A stretch of DNA of 64,000 nucleotides, from the NCBI GenBank assembly GCA_030430495.1, contig JAUIKM010000016.1, positions 1 to 64,000 on the forward strand, in the 5' to 3' direction. A program made the position numbers and the translations under genes. The stretch comes from a bacterium. GTDB lineage: Bacteria > Bacteroidota > Ignavibacteria > Kapaibacteriales > UBA7675. Of the stretch, positions 9,149 through 17,456 are shown piece by piece (positions within the stretch are counted from its first letter, which is position 1; every line of letters starts with the position of its first letter). The notes under the pieces are model-generated. The model was not told where the DNA came from. It worked only from the letters and a program-made list of their open reading frames with translations, and searched no databases.

Positions 9149-11116
9149 TCAATTCCCCGCCGCCGTGGCTTCCTCCAGGTAGTCGCGATAACGAACGATC
9201 GAGTTAAACATGCCCTGCGCCAGATCGTTGACGCCTTTCTTTGAAGCCAGATATTTTTCGTCGGACGGATTCGAGAGAAAAGCCGTCTCAAACAGCACAT
9301 TCGGCATCGAAGCGCCGACGAGCACAAAAAAACCGGCCTGATTGACGCCGCGGTTGTTAAGCGGAGTAGCCTTGCCGATCTCCTCCTGCAACATCTCGGC
9401 GAACTTTTCCGAGAGTTTAACAAATGCCTTTTGCGCCATGTTAACGACTATAAACTCTTCGTCCGTCAGCGTTTTGTAGCGGTCGGCGTTTTGCTCAAAC
9501 TTGATGACGGCGTTCTCGCGTTCAGCCACCTTGACGGCGTCTTCGTTGCGACCGGGACGCAGAATAAATGTCTCAAACCCGCGAGCGGTAGTGGACGCCT
9601 TCGCGACCGAGTTGGCGTGCACGCTGATAAAGAGTTTGCCGCCGGCTTCATTCGCAATCTGGCCGCGGCGGTAGAGTTCTATGAAAGTGTCGTCGTCGCG
9701 CGTGTACACCACCCTGGTGCCCGGCATGTTTTTCTCGATCAGTTTGCCCAGCGCCAGAGAAATGTTTAAAACCACGTCTTTTTCGCGCACGCCGTTGCCG
9801 CCGATGGCGCCGGGATCCTTGCCGCCGTGACCGGGATCGATAACGATGACGTCCAGTTTCCACTTCTCCGACTCGCGCGCCAGGCGCTCGTTGGCGTCGC
9901 CCCGCGGCTGCAATTGCACGCTGAATTCCACGACCGACGACGAGAGACGGCGGTGTTGTACGTCGACAACGGCAGAGTTAAACCGCAGGCGATACACCTG
10001 AATGCCGCGAATGTTTTCCTGCGCCACCGCCGCAATGCCGTCGTTGTCGGGCAGATTCTGCCACGAAGGCGCCTCGTGTCCCGTTTCCGGAAAACGGATA
10101 ATCAGGCGCGTGCCGTTAACTTCGGGGCGCTGGTAGGACGAAATCGGCGCGCCCGCCTCGAAACGCAGTTTAATCGTATTGCCGACCGTCTCAGCCTTGA
10201 CATCGGTAATGTTAACCGGTGTAAGCAACATGGCCGGGTCCAGCAGCGAAGCCAGCAGCGGCGAAGCCCGAACGCCCGTCGGCAGCGCCGAACGGCTGGA
10301 GTCGTTCACACCTTTGCGCCGTTTGAGATCGGGCGGCAGAATGTAATTGCTGCCCGGCGGCATGGTTAAACTGTCGTATGCGCGCATGGGCCTTTCAAAT
10401 CGCAACGGAGGCCTTGCCGCGGCCCCGCCATTCTGTACGTCAACCGGCGGGACGAAACTTTCCGCGTCGCCGTTCTCGCGAACATTCAGATCCGGCGGTA
10501 CGCGATAGTGGTCCGGCGTTGAGAGTTCAAGCGGCGGCCGGTTTGTCAATGTCTGTTTCGGTTCGCTCGGTTCCCGCCGCGGCCGTACGGGCCCCGGCGA
10601 AATATCTTCGGGCGCGCTTTCCGCGCTCAGGATCTGCGGCGGATAGTGAAGTTGATACTCGCCCACGGCGCTGCGACCCACATCGTACAAACCCAGCACG
10701 TGCAGCGCACGGAAAAAGGGCTCAGCGGGAATGTAAATGTTGTTGTCGCGTTCAATTGAAGGGTGCGTCATCTGCGCAACACGCACGCCGTCGGAGCTCT
10801 CGAGCGCCAGGTAAAAAGAGACGGAGGGACAATGCAGGATGCCCTGATCCAGGCGGATGGCGGTCCCGGCTTCGGTCATCGCGGCGCGCTGAAACAAACC
10901 GTCGGCAATGTCGTGCACGTTCAAGTATTCGCGCCCGCGAATAAAAGTGGCCGGCAACGCAGCGCGCTCGCCGTCCGGCAGACCGACGCGATAGGTTTTA
11001 ACCGGGTTGGGATGCAAGGCATGCGTCGTAGCGCCGGCAAACACACTTAACGCCAGCGCGAATACCGCGCTGAGAATCAACCGGGAAACTCTGTGGGTCC
11101 TTCGAATATTCCGCAC
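9149..11116 (-). CDS. N-acetylmuramoyl-L-alanine amidase, AmiC type with AMIN domain
   Basis: Exported zinc amidase that cuts the stem peptide from peptidoglycan. It has 655 aa. A hydrophobic signal segment (about 12-30) is followed by a region resembling a copper-amine-oxidase-like fold, a Pro/Arg-rich linker, an AMIN domain (about 295-395, wall or septum targeting) and the Amidase_3 domain (about 420-640). The domain shows IDPGHGGKDPGA (His ligand), REKD (Glu ligand), SVHAN (His ligand) and FETAFLSN (catalytic Glu). In this family activity is often switched on by EnvC-type LytM proteins, one of which is at 3139-4392. The gene is convergent with nothing and is followed by the tandem-array region. 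Confidence 0.93.
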   Translation of the reverse strand: MRNIRRTHRVSRLILSAVFALALSVFAGATTHALHPNPVKTYRVGLPDGERAALPATFIRGREYLNVHDIADGLFQRAAMTEAGTAIRLDQGILHCPSVSFYLALESSDGVRVAQMTHPSIERDNNIYIPAEPFFRALHVLGLYDVGRSAVGEYQLHYPPQILSAESAPEDISPGPVRPRREPSEPKQTLTNRPPLELSTPDHYRVPPDLNVRENGDAESFVPPVDVQNGGAAARPPLRFERPMRAYDSLTMPPGSNYILPPDLKRRKGVNDSSRSALPTGVRASPLLASLLDPAMLLTPVNITDVKAETVGNTIKLRFEAGAPISSYQRPEVNGTRLIIRFPETGHEAPSWQNLPDNDGIAAVAQENIRGIQVYRLRFNSAVVDVQHRRLSSSVVEFSVQLQPRGDANERLARESEKWKLDVIVIDPGHGGKDPGAIGGNGVREKDVVLNISLALGKLIEKNMPGTRVVYTRDDDTFIELYRRGQIANEAGGKLFISVHANSVAKASTTARGFETFILRPGRNEDAVKVAERENAVIKFEQNADRYKTLTDEEFIVVNMAQKAFVKLSEKFAEMLQEEIGKATPLNNRGVNQAGFFVLVGASMPNVLFETAFLSNPSDEKYLASKKGVNDLAQGMFNSIVRYRDYLEEATAAGN

Positions 11117-11152
11117 CTCATATCCTCCGCATTGCAGCGTCGACGCTGCGCA

Positions 11153-12205
11153 TTACAGGTCCAGCCAGCCTCTGCGCCGGAAAATCAACAACATGCCGCC
11201 GGCTATCAGAACGAACAGAGCCCACACCATCGGGTATCCGAACTGCCAACCCAGTTCCGGCATATTTTCAAAATTCATGCCGTAAATGCCGGTTATCAGC
11301 GTCAGCGGCAGGAAAATAGTTGAGATCACCGTCAGCACCTTCATTACCTCGTTCATCTTGTTCGAGGTCACGGAAAGATACGCGTCCTGCAGACCGTTAA
11401 TCAGGTCGCGATACGATTCCGTCAAGTCGACAATGCGCACCAGGTGATCGTAGACGTTGCGATAGTAAAAAGTCTCATCGCGCGAAATCAGCGAGAATTC
11501 ACCGCGCGAGAGGCGGTTTAAAATCTCGCGTTGATAGGTCGTAATCTTCTTGAGTCGTTGAACGCCCTTTTTTAGATTGAGAATCTTGGACAAGGTCGAC
11601 GAGTGCGGATGCTGAAAAACGTCGACTTCCAACTGATCGACAAGGTCGTCGAAGTATTCCATCACCGGCGCGTAGTTCTCCACGATCTGGTCGATGACGA
11701 TGTGGAATACATAGTCCGGCCCGCGGCCCAGCGCGCGATTGTTTTTCAGGCACATCTCCCAGGCGTAGTCGACCGAACTGGACGGCTCGTAGTGGTGCGT
11801 CACAATAAATCGCGGGGCCACAAAGGTGTTGATCTGCCGCGTCGGGAACTTGATGTTAAACAGCCTGTCTTCCTCGTCGTCGTCGCCGTCGGGCAGATAA
11901 CTGAAACTCTCGATCGGGCGGTCGACCGGATTAAAAATCACAAATAGATAGTCGTGGTAGTCCTCCACCTTGGGATAGTGGTCGCCCTCATCGGGTTCGA
12001 GGCGCTCGCGCTGGCAGTCTTCCACGGCCAGCGAGTGAAACAGAAAGTAGTGAATCAGAATGGTCTCTTCCTCCTCCACGGAGGGATTGACCATGTCGAC
12101 CCACACGATGGCGTCCTTAAACTCCGGATCGTTTTTGGACTGAAAAAGCTCGGGCAGCGTTAACTGCCTGACTTTTTCATCCTTGTACAACATGATTCGC
12201 AGCAT
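11153..12205 (-). CDS. corA: CorA-type magnesium/cobalt transporter
   Basis: Inner-membrane pentameric channel for Mg2+ (or Co2+/Ni2+). It has 350 aa from the chosen start. The N-terminal two thirds form the cytoplasmic sensor funnel and the C-terminus has two transmembrane helices. The signature YGMN (about residue 308) lies at the end of the first helix, followed by the acidic loop FENMPEL, and the protein ends with a basic RRRGWLDL tail. An upstream in-frame extension to 12334 would run into the recombinase gene, so the Met at 12205 was chosen (12193 is an alternative). Confidence 0.93.
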   Translation of the reverse strand: MLRIMLYKDEKVRQLTLPELFQSKNDPEFKDAIVWVDMVNPSVEEEETILIHYFLFHSLAVEDCQRERLEPDEGDHYPKVEDYHDYLFVIFNPVDRPIESFSYLPDGDDDEEDRLFNIKFPTRQINTFVAPRFIVTHHYEPSSSVDYAWEMCLKNNRALGRGPDYVFHIVIDQIVENYAPVMEYFDDLVDQLEVDVFQHPHSSTLSKILNLKKGVQRLKKITTYQREILNRLSRGEFSLISRDETFYYRNVYDHLVRIVDLTESYRDLINGLQDAYLSVTSNKMNEVMKVLTVISTIFLPLTLITGIYGMNFENMPELGWQFGYPMVWALFVLIAGGMLLIFRRRGWLDL

Positions 12206-12222
12206 ACGACTATCCGCTCTGT

Positions 12223-13197
12223 TTAACTGACCTGCATCGTTTCCACGTGCCAACCGAGATAGGCGCGCGCTTCCTGCCCGTCGCACTTCATCATCTGTGC
12301 GGCTGCCACGTATTGACGCGCGGTATACAACCACTCGATGCGCATGCGCCGCATAATTTCACGCTCGGGACATCCCGCTTTGACCAGCAGCACGCCGCAG
12401 GTATGCCGCAGAGAAAACGGCGTCAGAATGCGATCGCGATTGCGTTTAACGCCGCTCGCCTCCAGACGCGCGTTTAACAACATTCTGAGCCCGCGTTTTG
12501 ACAGCCGTTTGCCTTTGCTGCGTCCGCTGAACGACGTGAACAGCGGCCTGTCCGTCGTATCGGCCGCGCGCTGCTCCACATATCGATTCAGCGCGGCAAA
12601 GGTCGCCGGCGGCACGTCGACAAGCGCGTCCTTGGTCGCGCGTCCCTTGCCCTGCACCCGCAACTGCGGCTCCGGCCCGTCCGTGCGAATGTCCTCTATG
12701 TCCGCCGCAACGAGTTCCTGCTCGGCCACACCGCAACTGAGCATCAGTCGAATTATGGCGTTGTCGCGCAGGTCGGCCGCCCCGGATCCGGCGACGGTCT
12801 CCAGCAGCTGGTCGATTTCCGGCGGATGCAGGAAGACGCGGTTGTGTTGTTTGGGGCGTTCGCCGCCTACCACTTCAAGCGCGGAATCGTCCTGCAGCAC
12901 GGCGGCGTCCAGCAGCTTCTGGATCAGCTTGCGCAGCGCCGTCATATAGGTGGCCACCGAAGCATTTTTCATCGATCGCTGTTCGGTCAGGTAAACGCGG
13001 TACTTTTCGACGTCGCTGCGGCGGAAGAAAAAATAGCGCCGGCGTGCGTAGTAGCGCTGGAATTCGCGCAGGGCGCGCTCGTAGGTCCCGGCCGTTTCGC
13101 TGTTGTGGTCGGCGTGCTCGGAAGCCAGCACATCGCAATAATGCGCTATTTCCTTCAGCGTCAGTTTTACCGGTGCCGAACGCACAGCCCTGGACAT
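12223..13197 (-). CDS. Tyrosine recombinase-like protein lacking key catalytic residues
   Basis: A 324-aa protein with the XerC/XerD-type layout: SAM-like core-binding domain (about 12-100) and C-terminal recombinase domain (about 120-315). Catalytic positions are altered. Arg I of the usual GLRxSEL is Ala158 (GVAEQEL); the first His of HxLRH is Phe261 (PFSLRH, Arg264 kept); the usual LGH is replaced by RMR. The GKG hairpin and a Tyr (Tyr296 in ARQY) remain. No att sites or mobile genes flank it. It may be a DNA-binding derivative of an Xer protein, or a divergent subfamily whose motifs I mis-align. It ends 18 bp before corA begins, so the two are likely cotranscribed. Confidence 0.75.
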   Translation of the reverse strand: MSRAVRSAPVKLTLKEIAHYCDVLASEHADHNSETAGTYERALREFQRYYARRRYFFFRRSDVEKYRVYLTEQRSMKNASVATYMTALRKLIQKLLDAAVLQDDSALEVVGGERPKQHNRVFLHPPEIDQLLETVAGSGAADLRDNAIIRLMLSCGVAEQELVAADIEDIRTDGPEPQLRVQGKGRATKDALVDVPPATFAALNRYVEQRAADTTDRPLFTSFSGRSKGKRLSKRGLRMLLNARLEASGVKRNRDRILTPFSLRHTCGVLLVKAGCPEREIMRRMRIEWLYTARQYVAAAQMMKCDGQEARAYLGWHVETMQVS

Positions 13198-13338
13198 GCA
13201 ATACTGCCTTTTGTGAATAGATCGTATCTTTGCGGCTTCCCGCGTGGGTACAAGCCGGGAAAATACAAAATTTCAGCGTGTTGCGGTCCCGTCGGGAGCG
13301 GGCCGCGCCAAATCACCTGCCGGAGTTCCCCATATATT

Positions 13339-14757
13339 ATGGCGCGTAAAAACAGAGTTCGCGAGGTTCTGGACCTGAATATCGATTCTATCGGCTTTGA
13401 AGGCAAAGCCGTCGCACGCCATGACGACATGGTCTACTTTGTCGAGGGCGCCGTCCCGGGCGACAAAGTCCAGGTGGAGGTGATCCGCAAAAAGCGGCGC
13501 TTCAAGGAAGCCCGCACACTCGCCATCCACGAGGCCTCCGAATTCCGCGTCGAGCCGCGCTGCAGTCACTTCGGCGAATGCGGCGGATGCCGCTGGCAGC
13601 ACCTCGACTACAACGAGCAGGTCCGCTGGAAAGGCATCCACGTGCGCGACGCCTTCCAGCGCATCGGCAAAATTGACATCGGCGAACTGCACCCCGCCCT
13701 GCCGGCGGACAATCAGTATTTCTACCGCAACAAAATGGAGTTTTCCTTTGGCGACTCGCGCTGGCTCACGGCCGCTCAGATCGCCGGCGGCGAGGAATTC
13801 GATCGCTCGTTTGCGCTTGGCCTGCACGTGCCCGGCCGCTACGACAAAATCCTGGACGTCGACCAGTGTTATCTGCAGAGCGAGCTGAGCAACGCCATTT
13901 TGACGCGCGTTCGCGAGCGAGCGCTGGCGTTTGGCGCCAAACCCTTCAGCACCAAATCGCACACCGGTTTTCTGCGCAACCTGGTCGTGCGCCACGCGCA
14001 GAACGCGGAGCAGACCATGCTCATTCTCGTCACGTCCTCACCCGAAACCACGGGCGATCAACAGTTGATGCAGTGGTTCGACAAAGAGCTGCCCGGCGAG
14101 TTCCCCGCGGTGACGACAACTATCCACGCCGTTAACAACAGCAAATCTTCCGTCGCCGTCGGCGAGCCGCGCATTCTGCACGGCGAGGGTTTTATCACGG
14201 AAACGCTGCTGGGCGTGCACTTCCGCATTTCGCCTTTTTCCTTTTTCCAGACCAACACGCGCCAGGCCGAGCGACTGTTTTCGATCGCGCTCGAATACGC
14301 ATCGCCCACCGGCGATCAACGCATCTGGGATTTGTACTGCGGCGCGGGATCGATCAGTTTATGTGCCGCTCAGCGCGCCGCCCACGTCACGGGAATCGAG
14401 TTAAACAAAACGGCCATTGAAGATGCGCGCGCCAATGCCATGCGCAACAATATCAACAATGTGACTTTTATTGCCGACGACATGAAAAACGCGGCCGCCG
14501 ATTTACTCTCGCGTTCCGAGCGCCCCGACACGATTATTGTCGATCCTCCGCGCGCGGGCATGCATCCCGACGTTGTCAAGGCGCTGCCGGAGTTCGGCGC
14601 GGACACAATTGTGTACGTCTCCTGCAACCCGACGACGCAGGCGCGCGACTGCGCCATTCTGGACGAGCATTATCGCATTGAGCATATGCAGCCCGTGGAC
14701 ATGTTCCCCAACACCTATCACATCGAATCGGTGGCTCGCCTCGTTCGGCGCACTTAA
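13339..14757 (+). CDS. rlmD: RlmD/TrmA-family RNA 5-methyluridine methyltransferase
   Basis: SAM-dependent enzyme that methylates a uridine in 23S rRNA (or tRNA). It has 472 aa. An N-terminal TRAM-like domain (about 5-65) is followed by the iron-sulphur cluster cysteines Cys75, Cys81 and Cys84 (CSHFGECGGC), with a distant fourth, Cys177 in DQCYL. The SAM motif WDLYCGAGSIS is near 330, then DPPRAGMHP, and the catalytic Cys429 in SCNP. The ATG at 13339 is chosen because the frame upstream overlaps the divergent recombinase gene and carries no homologous sequence. The cluster argues for an RlmD/RumA-like rather than TrmA enzyme, but paralogues are hard to split by eye. Confidence 0.92.
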   Translation: MARKNRVREVLDLNIDSIGFEGKAVARHDDMVYFVEGAVPGDKVQVEVIRKKRRFKEARTLAIHEASEFRVEPRCSHFGECGGCRWQHLDYNEQVRWKGIHVRDAFQRIGKIDIGELHPALPADNQYFYRNKMEFSFGDSRWLTAAQIAGGEEFDRSFALGLHVPGRYDKILDVDQCYLQSELSNAILTRVRERALAFGAKPFSTKSHTGFLRNLVVRHAQNAEQTMLILVTSSPETTGDQQLMQWFDKELPGEFPAVTTTIHAVNNSKSSVAVGEPRILHGEGFITETLLGVHFRISPFSFFQTNTRQAERLFSIALEYASPTGDQRIWDLYCGAGSISLCAAQRAAHVTGIELNKTAIEDARANAMRNNINNVTFIADDMKNAAADLLSRSERPDTIIVDPPRAGMHPDVVKALPEFGADTIVYVSCNPTTQARDCAILDEHYRIEHMQPVDMFPNTYHIESVARLVRRT

Positions 14758-14768
14758 ACAGATCGCTT

Positions 14769-14790
14769 GCCGCACCTGTGCGGCGCTTTT
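14769..14790 (+). terminator. Terminator of the rlmD-like gene
   Basis: GCCGCAC and GTGCGGC form a short GC hairpin 11 bp after the stop codon and are followed by GCTTTT. Confidence 0.6.
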
Positions 14791-15249
14791 CATGAGCTTT
14801 TTGTTTGTCATGCGGTGAGAATCCGTCAGTCACCGCACTGTGCACATTATGTGAGTGTGCAGTTGCGTGCCGATGTTTGCAATCGCAGAGTTAACAAGCC
14901 ATGCGACCAGTATGAGTGCCCGGGATACGGTACGGATCCCTCCGTGAAATCATATGGGCCCGCCCCACGCCTCCGGCAGTGTTTTCCACCAGCAAGCCCT
15001 CCGCCTGTCAACCAAAAAGTTGGACGGATGCCCGGCCTGCAAACTCGATGCGTTCTCCCGCAACTCGACAGCGCTGCCCTCTCGCTCCTGCACAAGCATA
15101 CAACTCGTTTGCCGAATTTCAAGCCCGAAAAAACTGAACGGGCGGTAAAACCGCAGTGAACGGCAACCTGGCGTGGTTAAGCGGCAAGGCAAACAACTTT
15201 ACTCAAGGCCCGCTGAGATCCACATGGGGCGCGGACACGATTTTCCTCG
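14791..15249. other. Intergenic DNA with a short shared motif
   Basis: No gene is supported; several overlapping short frames exist but none is convincing. A relic of the dispersed repeat (TTTTTGTTTGTC) is near 14797. At 15136-15163 the block GAACGGGCGGT-N5-CGCAGTGAACGG occurs; nearly the same block is found at 50908-50934. Confidence 0.4.
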
Positions 15250-17442
15250 TCACTCCAGCGGCGTAACAACCAGAATCTGCACCGTGCGCGAATAGTTGCG
15301 GCCCTCCGGCAGGGAGTTGTCGTGCAGCAGAATGTCGCTGCCGACGGCCTGCACTGAAATCGCACGGCCCGATACGCCGCGCTCAACCAGATAGTCGCGA
15401 ACATTATTACAGCGCCGCGACGCCAGCCCGCGATTAAACTGCGGCGTCCCCGTGCGGTCGGCATAGCCGAGTACCGTCACGATCGATGACGGTTCGATGC
15501 GCGAGCGCACCAGATCGAGAATACGGCGATTGTTGTTTAACAACTCGTCGCTGTTGTACTCGAACAGAATCAGCGAAAACTTCTCACGCCGCACGCCCTC
15601 GCCTGTGTTGCCCAGGTCGGCGGACCATTCCACCGGCACAACGGCTTCCGCGGTATGCTCGCTCAGATCAGCCGCCGTCAACTCCAGATTGGCGCGCAGC
15701 TCCGTGTCTATTGGCGCAAGGTCCGGCGCGGAAACTTCAAAACGCAATGCACCCGGTCGGCCGTCGCCGATATACACGCGCTGAAAACCGGACGGCGCTT
15801 CCAGCGTCATACTCCACGAATCCGGCTCGCCGCCGCTCCAGGCAGGTATGTACTCCAGGACTTCGGGCTCGACGCGGTCCGCCGCGGTGCGCACAAAAAC
15901 AGGCGCAACTACCTCATAGTTGTCCGACGCAATCTCAACGCGGCGCTGCTCTTCCTGCGAGTCGTTTTTGTTTAACTGCGAAACAGCGATGTCGTCCGGT
16001 GCAACGCGGAGTGCAATCCGGTTTGACTCCACATCCCAGACATCAACAAAATAATCGCGCACGGCCTGCGCACGCGCCAGCGCCACAAGCGAGTCGTCTT
16101 TTGTCCAGTTGCCGGGCGGCGTACGACCCGTCAGCGTCAGGTTCGCCGAGGGAAATCGCAATAAACGCTCACCTACGATGTTGAGGTTGTCGTAGTACAC
16201 GTCCAGGATCGAGCCGCTCAACTCGTTTTCGGCAAACTTCTGCGCGCTGATCTTGTTTAATATTCTTTGCCTGCTTGCGCCTGGATCGGCGCTGCCCGGC
16301 GGAAAAAATATCTGGGACAGCAAGGGCAGATATTCGCGGCTGTCGTGCCGGAAGATGCGCAAAGTTGGATCGGGAATGCGCCGGCCTTCAGCATCGATAC
16401 CGACCACTGTTAAACGCAGTTCGCCCGCCGGAATACTTTCCTCTGCAGGACTAACAAGAGGGTTTTGCTGGGTCGGCTTTGTCAGAGTGTCAGTACTTTG
16501 CGGCGCGGGCAGGTCGGCCAATGGCGTTTCGACAGGTTCGGCAGGCGGCTCAGGTGCATTGTTGCTCTGCTCCGGATTAAAACGCACGGCAAGTCCCAAT
16601 TCCAGCGTGTTAACTTTCCAGTCAAGTCCCTCTACCACACTCTGCGGATGCCAGGTGTAGCGCAGCGTGGGCGCCAGACTTAAACGCTCGGCCACGGGCA
16701 GTTCCCAGGAAATACCGGCCTGCAAACCGACACGCACACCGACAAGGTCGGCAATCGTGCCGCTGCGTTCGTTCCTGACGGCGCGTCCATCGTCGAAGAC
16801 GGCGTTAACCGGTTCAACCAGAACTTCTTCCTGCGTAAAATTGCCGCCCAACGACCAGGCCAGTTGCACGCCCGCATCAAACCAGGGCCAGTTTTCAGCG
16901 TGGTGATAACGCAGTCCGAAGTCCGTGTTTAAGTTGCTCAGATCTACGTCGAGGTTGTGGTCGACGAGAGCGTCAACTGTCTGCGCGCCGGCCCTTGCAT
17001 TGCCGGCAATCTGCCTGCGTGTAATTGTCCCGTTCTGCAGCGCCCAGCCCAAACGCATCTCTGCGCTGTACCGATTGTTAAAATTGTAGTCCGCAAGGAA
17101 CGCCACCGAGGGCATCCAACTCGTCCCGTCGCGATACCCGGGGCAGCAGGATGGTACGCCGGGCAACTCCGCAAACGACGCCGAATGGAAACCAAGGCCC
17201 AGACCTGAAAAAAGACCGTAGCGCCATGCGCTCGCCGTCCTGGTCGTATCCTGATGATTTTCTTGTTTGTCAGCGGGTGATCCGCCGCGAATCGTCCTGC
17301 CGTTAAAGTCCTGTGCTCTCAGTACGACCGTTGTTAAACAAAACACAGAGACAAAGAGCACGGCAGATATTATTTTCTGCAGCACGCCGGGAGTGCGGCC
17401 GCTTAAACGGGTCTTCAACAAACATGCACAACGGATCGACAT
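15250..17442 (-). CDS. OmpA-family outer-membrane protein
   Basis: Protein of 730 aa. An N-terminal hydrophobic signal (about 20-42, ending near LRAQD) is followed by a beta-barrel-like region with alternating aromatic residues (about 70-300), a Pro/Glu/Thr-rich linker (about 305-340), a middle region with no domain I recognise, and a C-terminal OmpA peptidoglycan-binding domain (about 615-725; FEYNSDEL, then VLGYADRTGTPQFNRGLASRR). It likely anchors the outer membrane to the wall. The start at 17442 gives a normal signal peptide and follows GAGGCAGG; an earlier start would overlap the upstream gene, which ends at 17457. The tail differs from the T9SS sorting domains nearby. Confidence 0.87.
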   Translation of the reverse strand: MSIRCACLLKTRLSGRTPGVLQKIISAVLFVSVFCLTTVVLRAQDFNGRTIRGGSPADKQENHQDTTRTASAWRYGLFSGLGLGFHSASFAELPGVPSCCPGYRDGTSWMPSVAFLADYNFNNRYSAEMRLGWALQNGTITRRQIAGNARAGAQTVDALVDHNLDVDLSNLNTDFGLRYHHAENWPWFDAGVQLAWSLGGNFTQEEVLVEPVNAVFDDGRAVRNERSGTIADLVGVRVGLQAGISWELPVAERLSLAPTLRYTWHPQSVVEGLDWKVNTLELGLAVRFNPEQSNNAPEPPAEPVETPLADLPAPQSTDTLTKPTQQNPLVSPAEESIPAGELRLTVVGIDAEGRRIPDPTLRIFRHDSREYLPLLSQIFFPPGSADPGASRQRILNKISAQKFAENELSGSILDVYYDNLNIVGERLLRFPSANLTLTGRTPPGNWTKDDSLVALARAQAVRDYFVDVWDVESNRIALRVAPDDIAVSQLNKNDSQEEQRRVEIASDNYEVVAPVFVRTAADRVEPEVLEYIPAWSGGEPDSWSMTLEAPSGFQRVYIGDGRPGALRFEVSAPDLAPIDTELRANLELTAADLSEHTAEAVVPVEWSADLGNTGEGVRREKFSLILFEYNSDELLNNNRRILDLVRSRIEPSSIVTVLGYADRTGTPQFNRGLASRRCNNVRDYLVERGVSGRAISVQAVGSDILLHDNSLPEGRNYSRTVQILVVTPLE

Positions 17443-17456
17443 TCCAGCAACCTGCC

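Noticed and set aside
12223-13197. Integrase of a genomic island
   Set aside because: No att repeats, tRNA junction or mobile genes nearby, and key catalytic residues are missing.
12826-13338. N-terminal extension of the rlmD-like gene
   Set aside because: Overlaps the divergent recombinase gene and carries no family sequence; homology begins at 13339.
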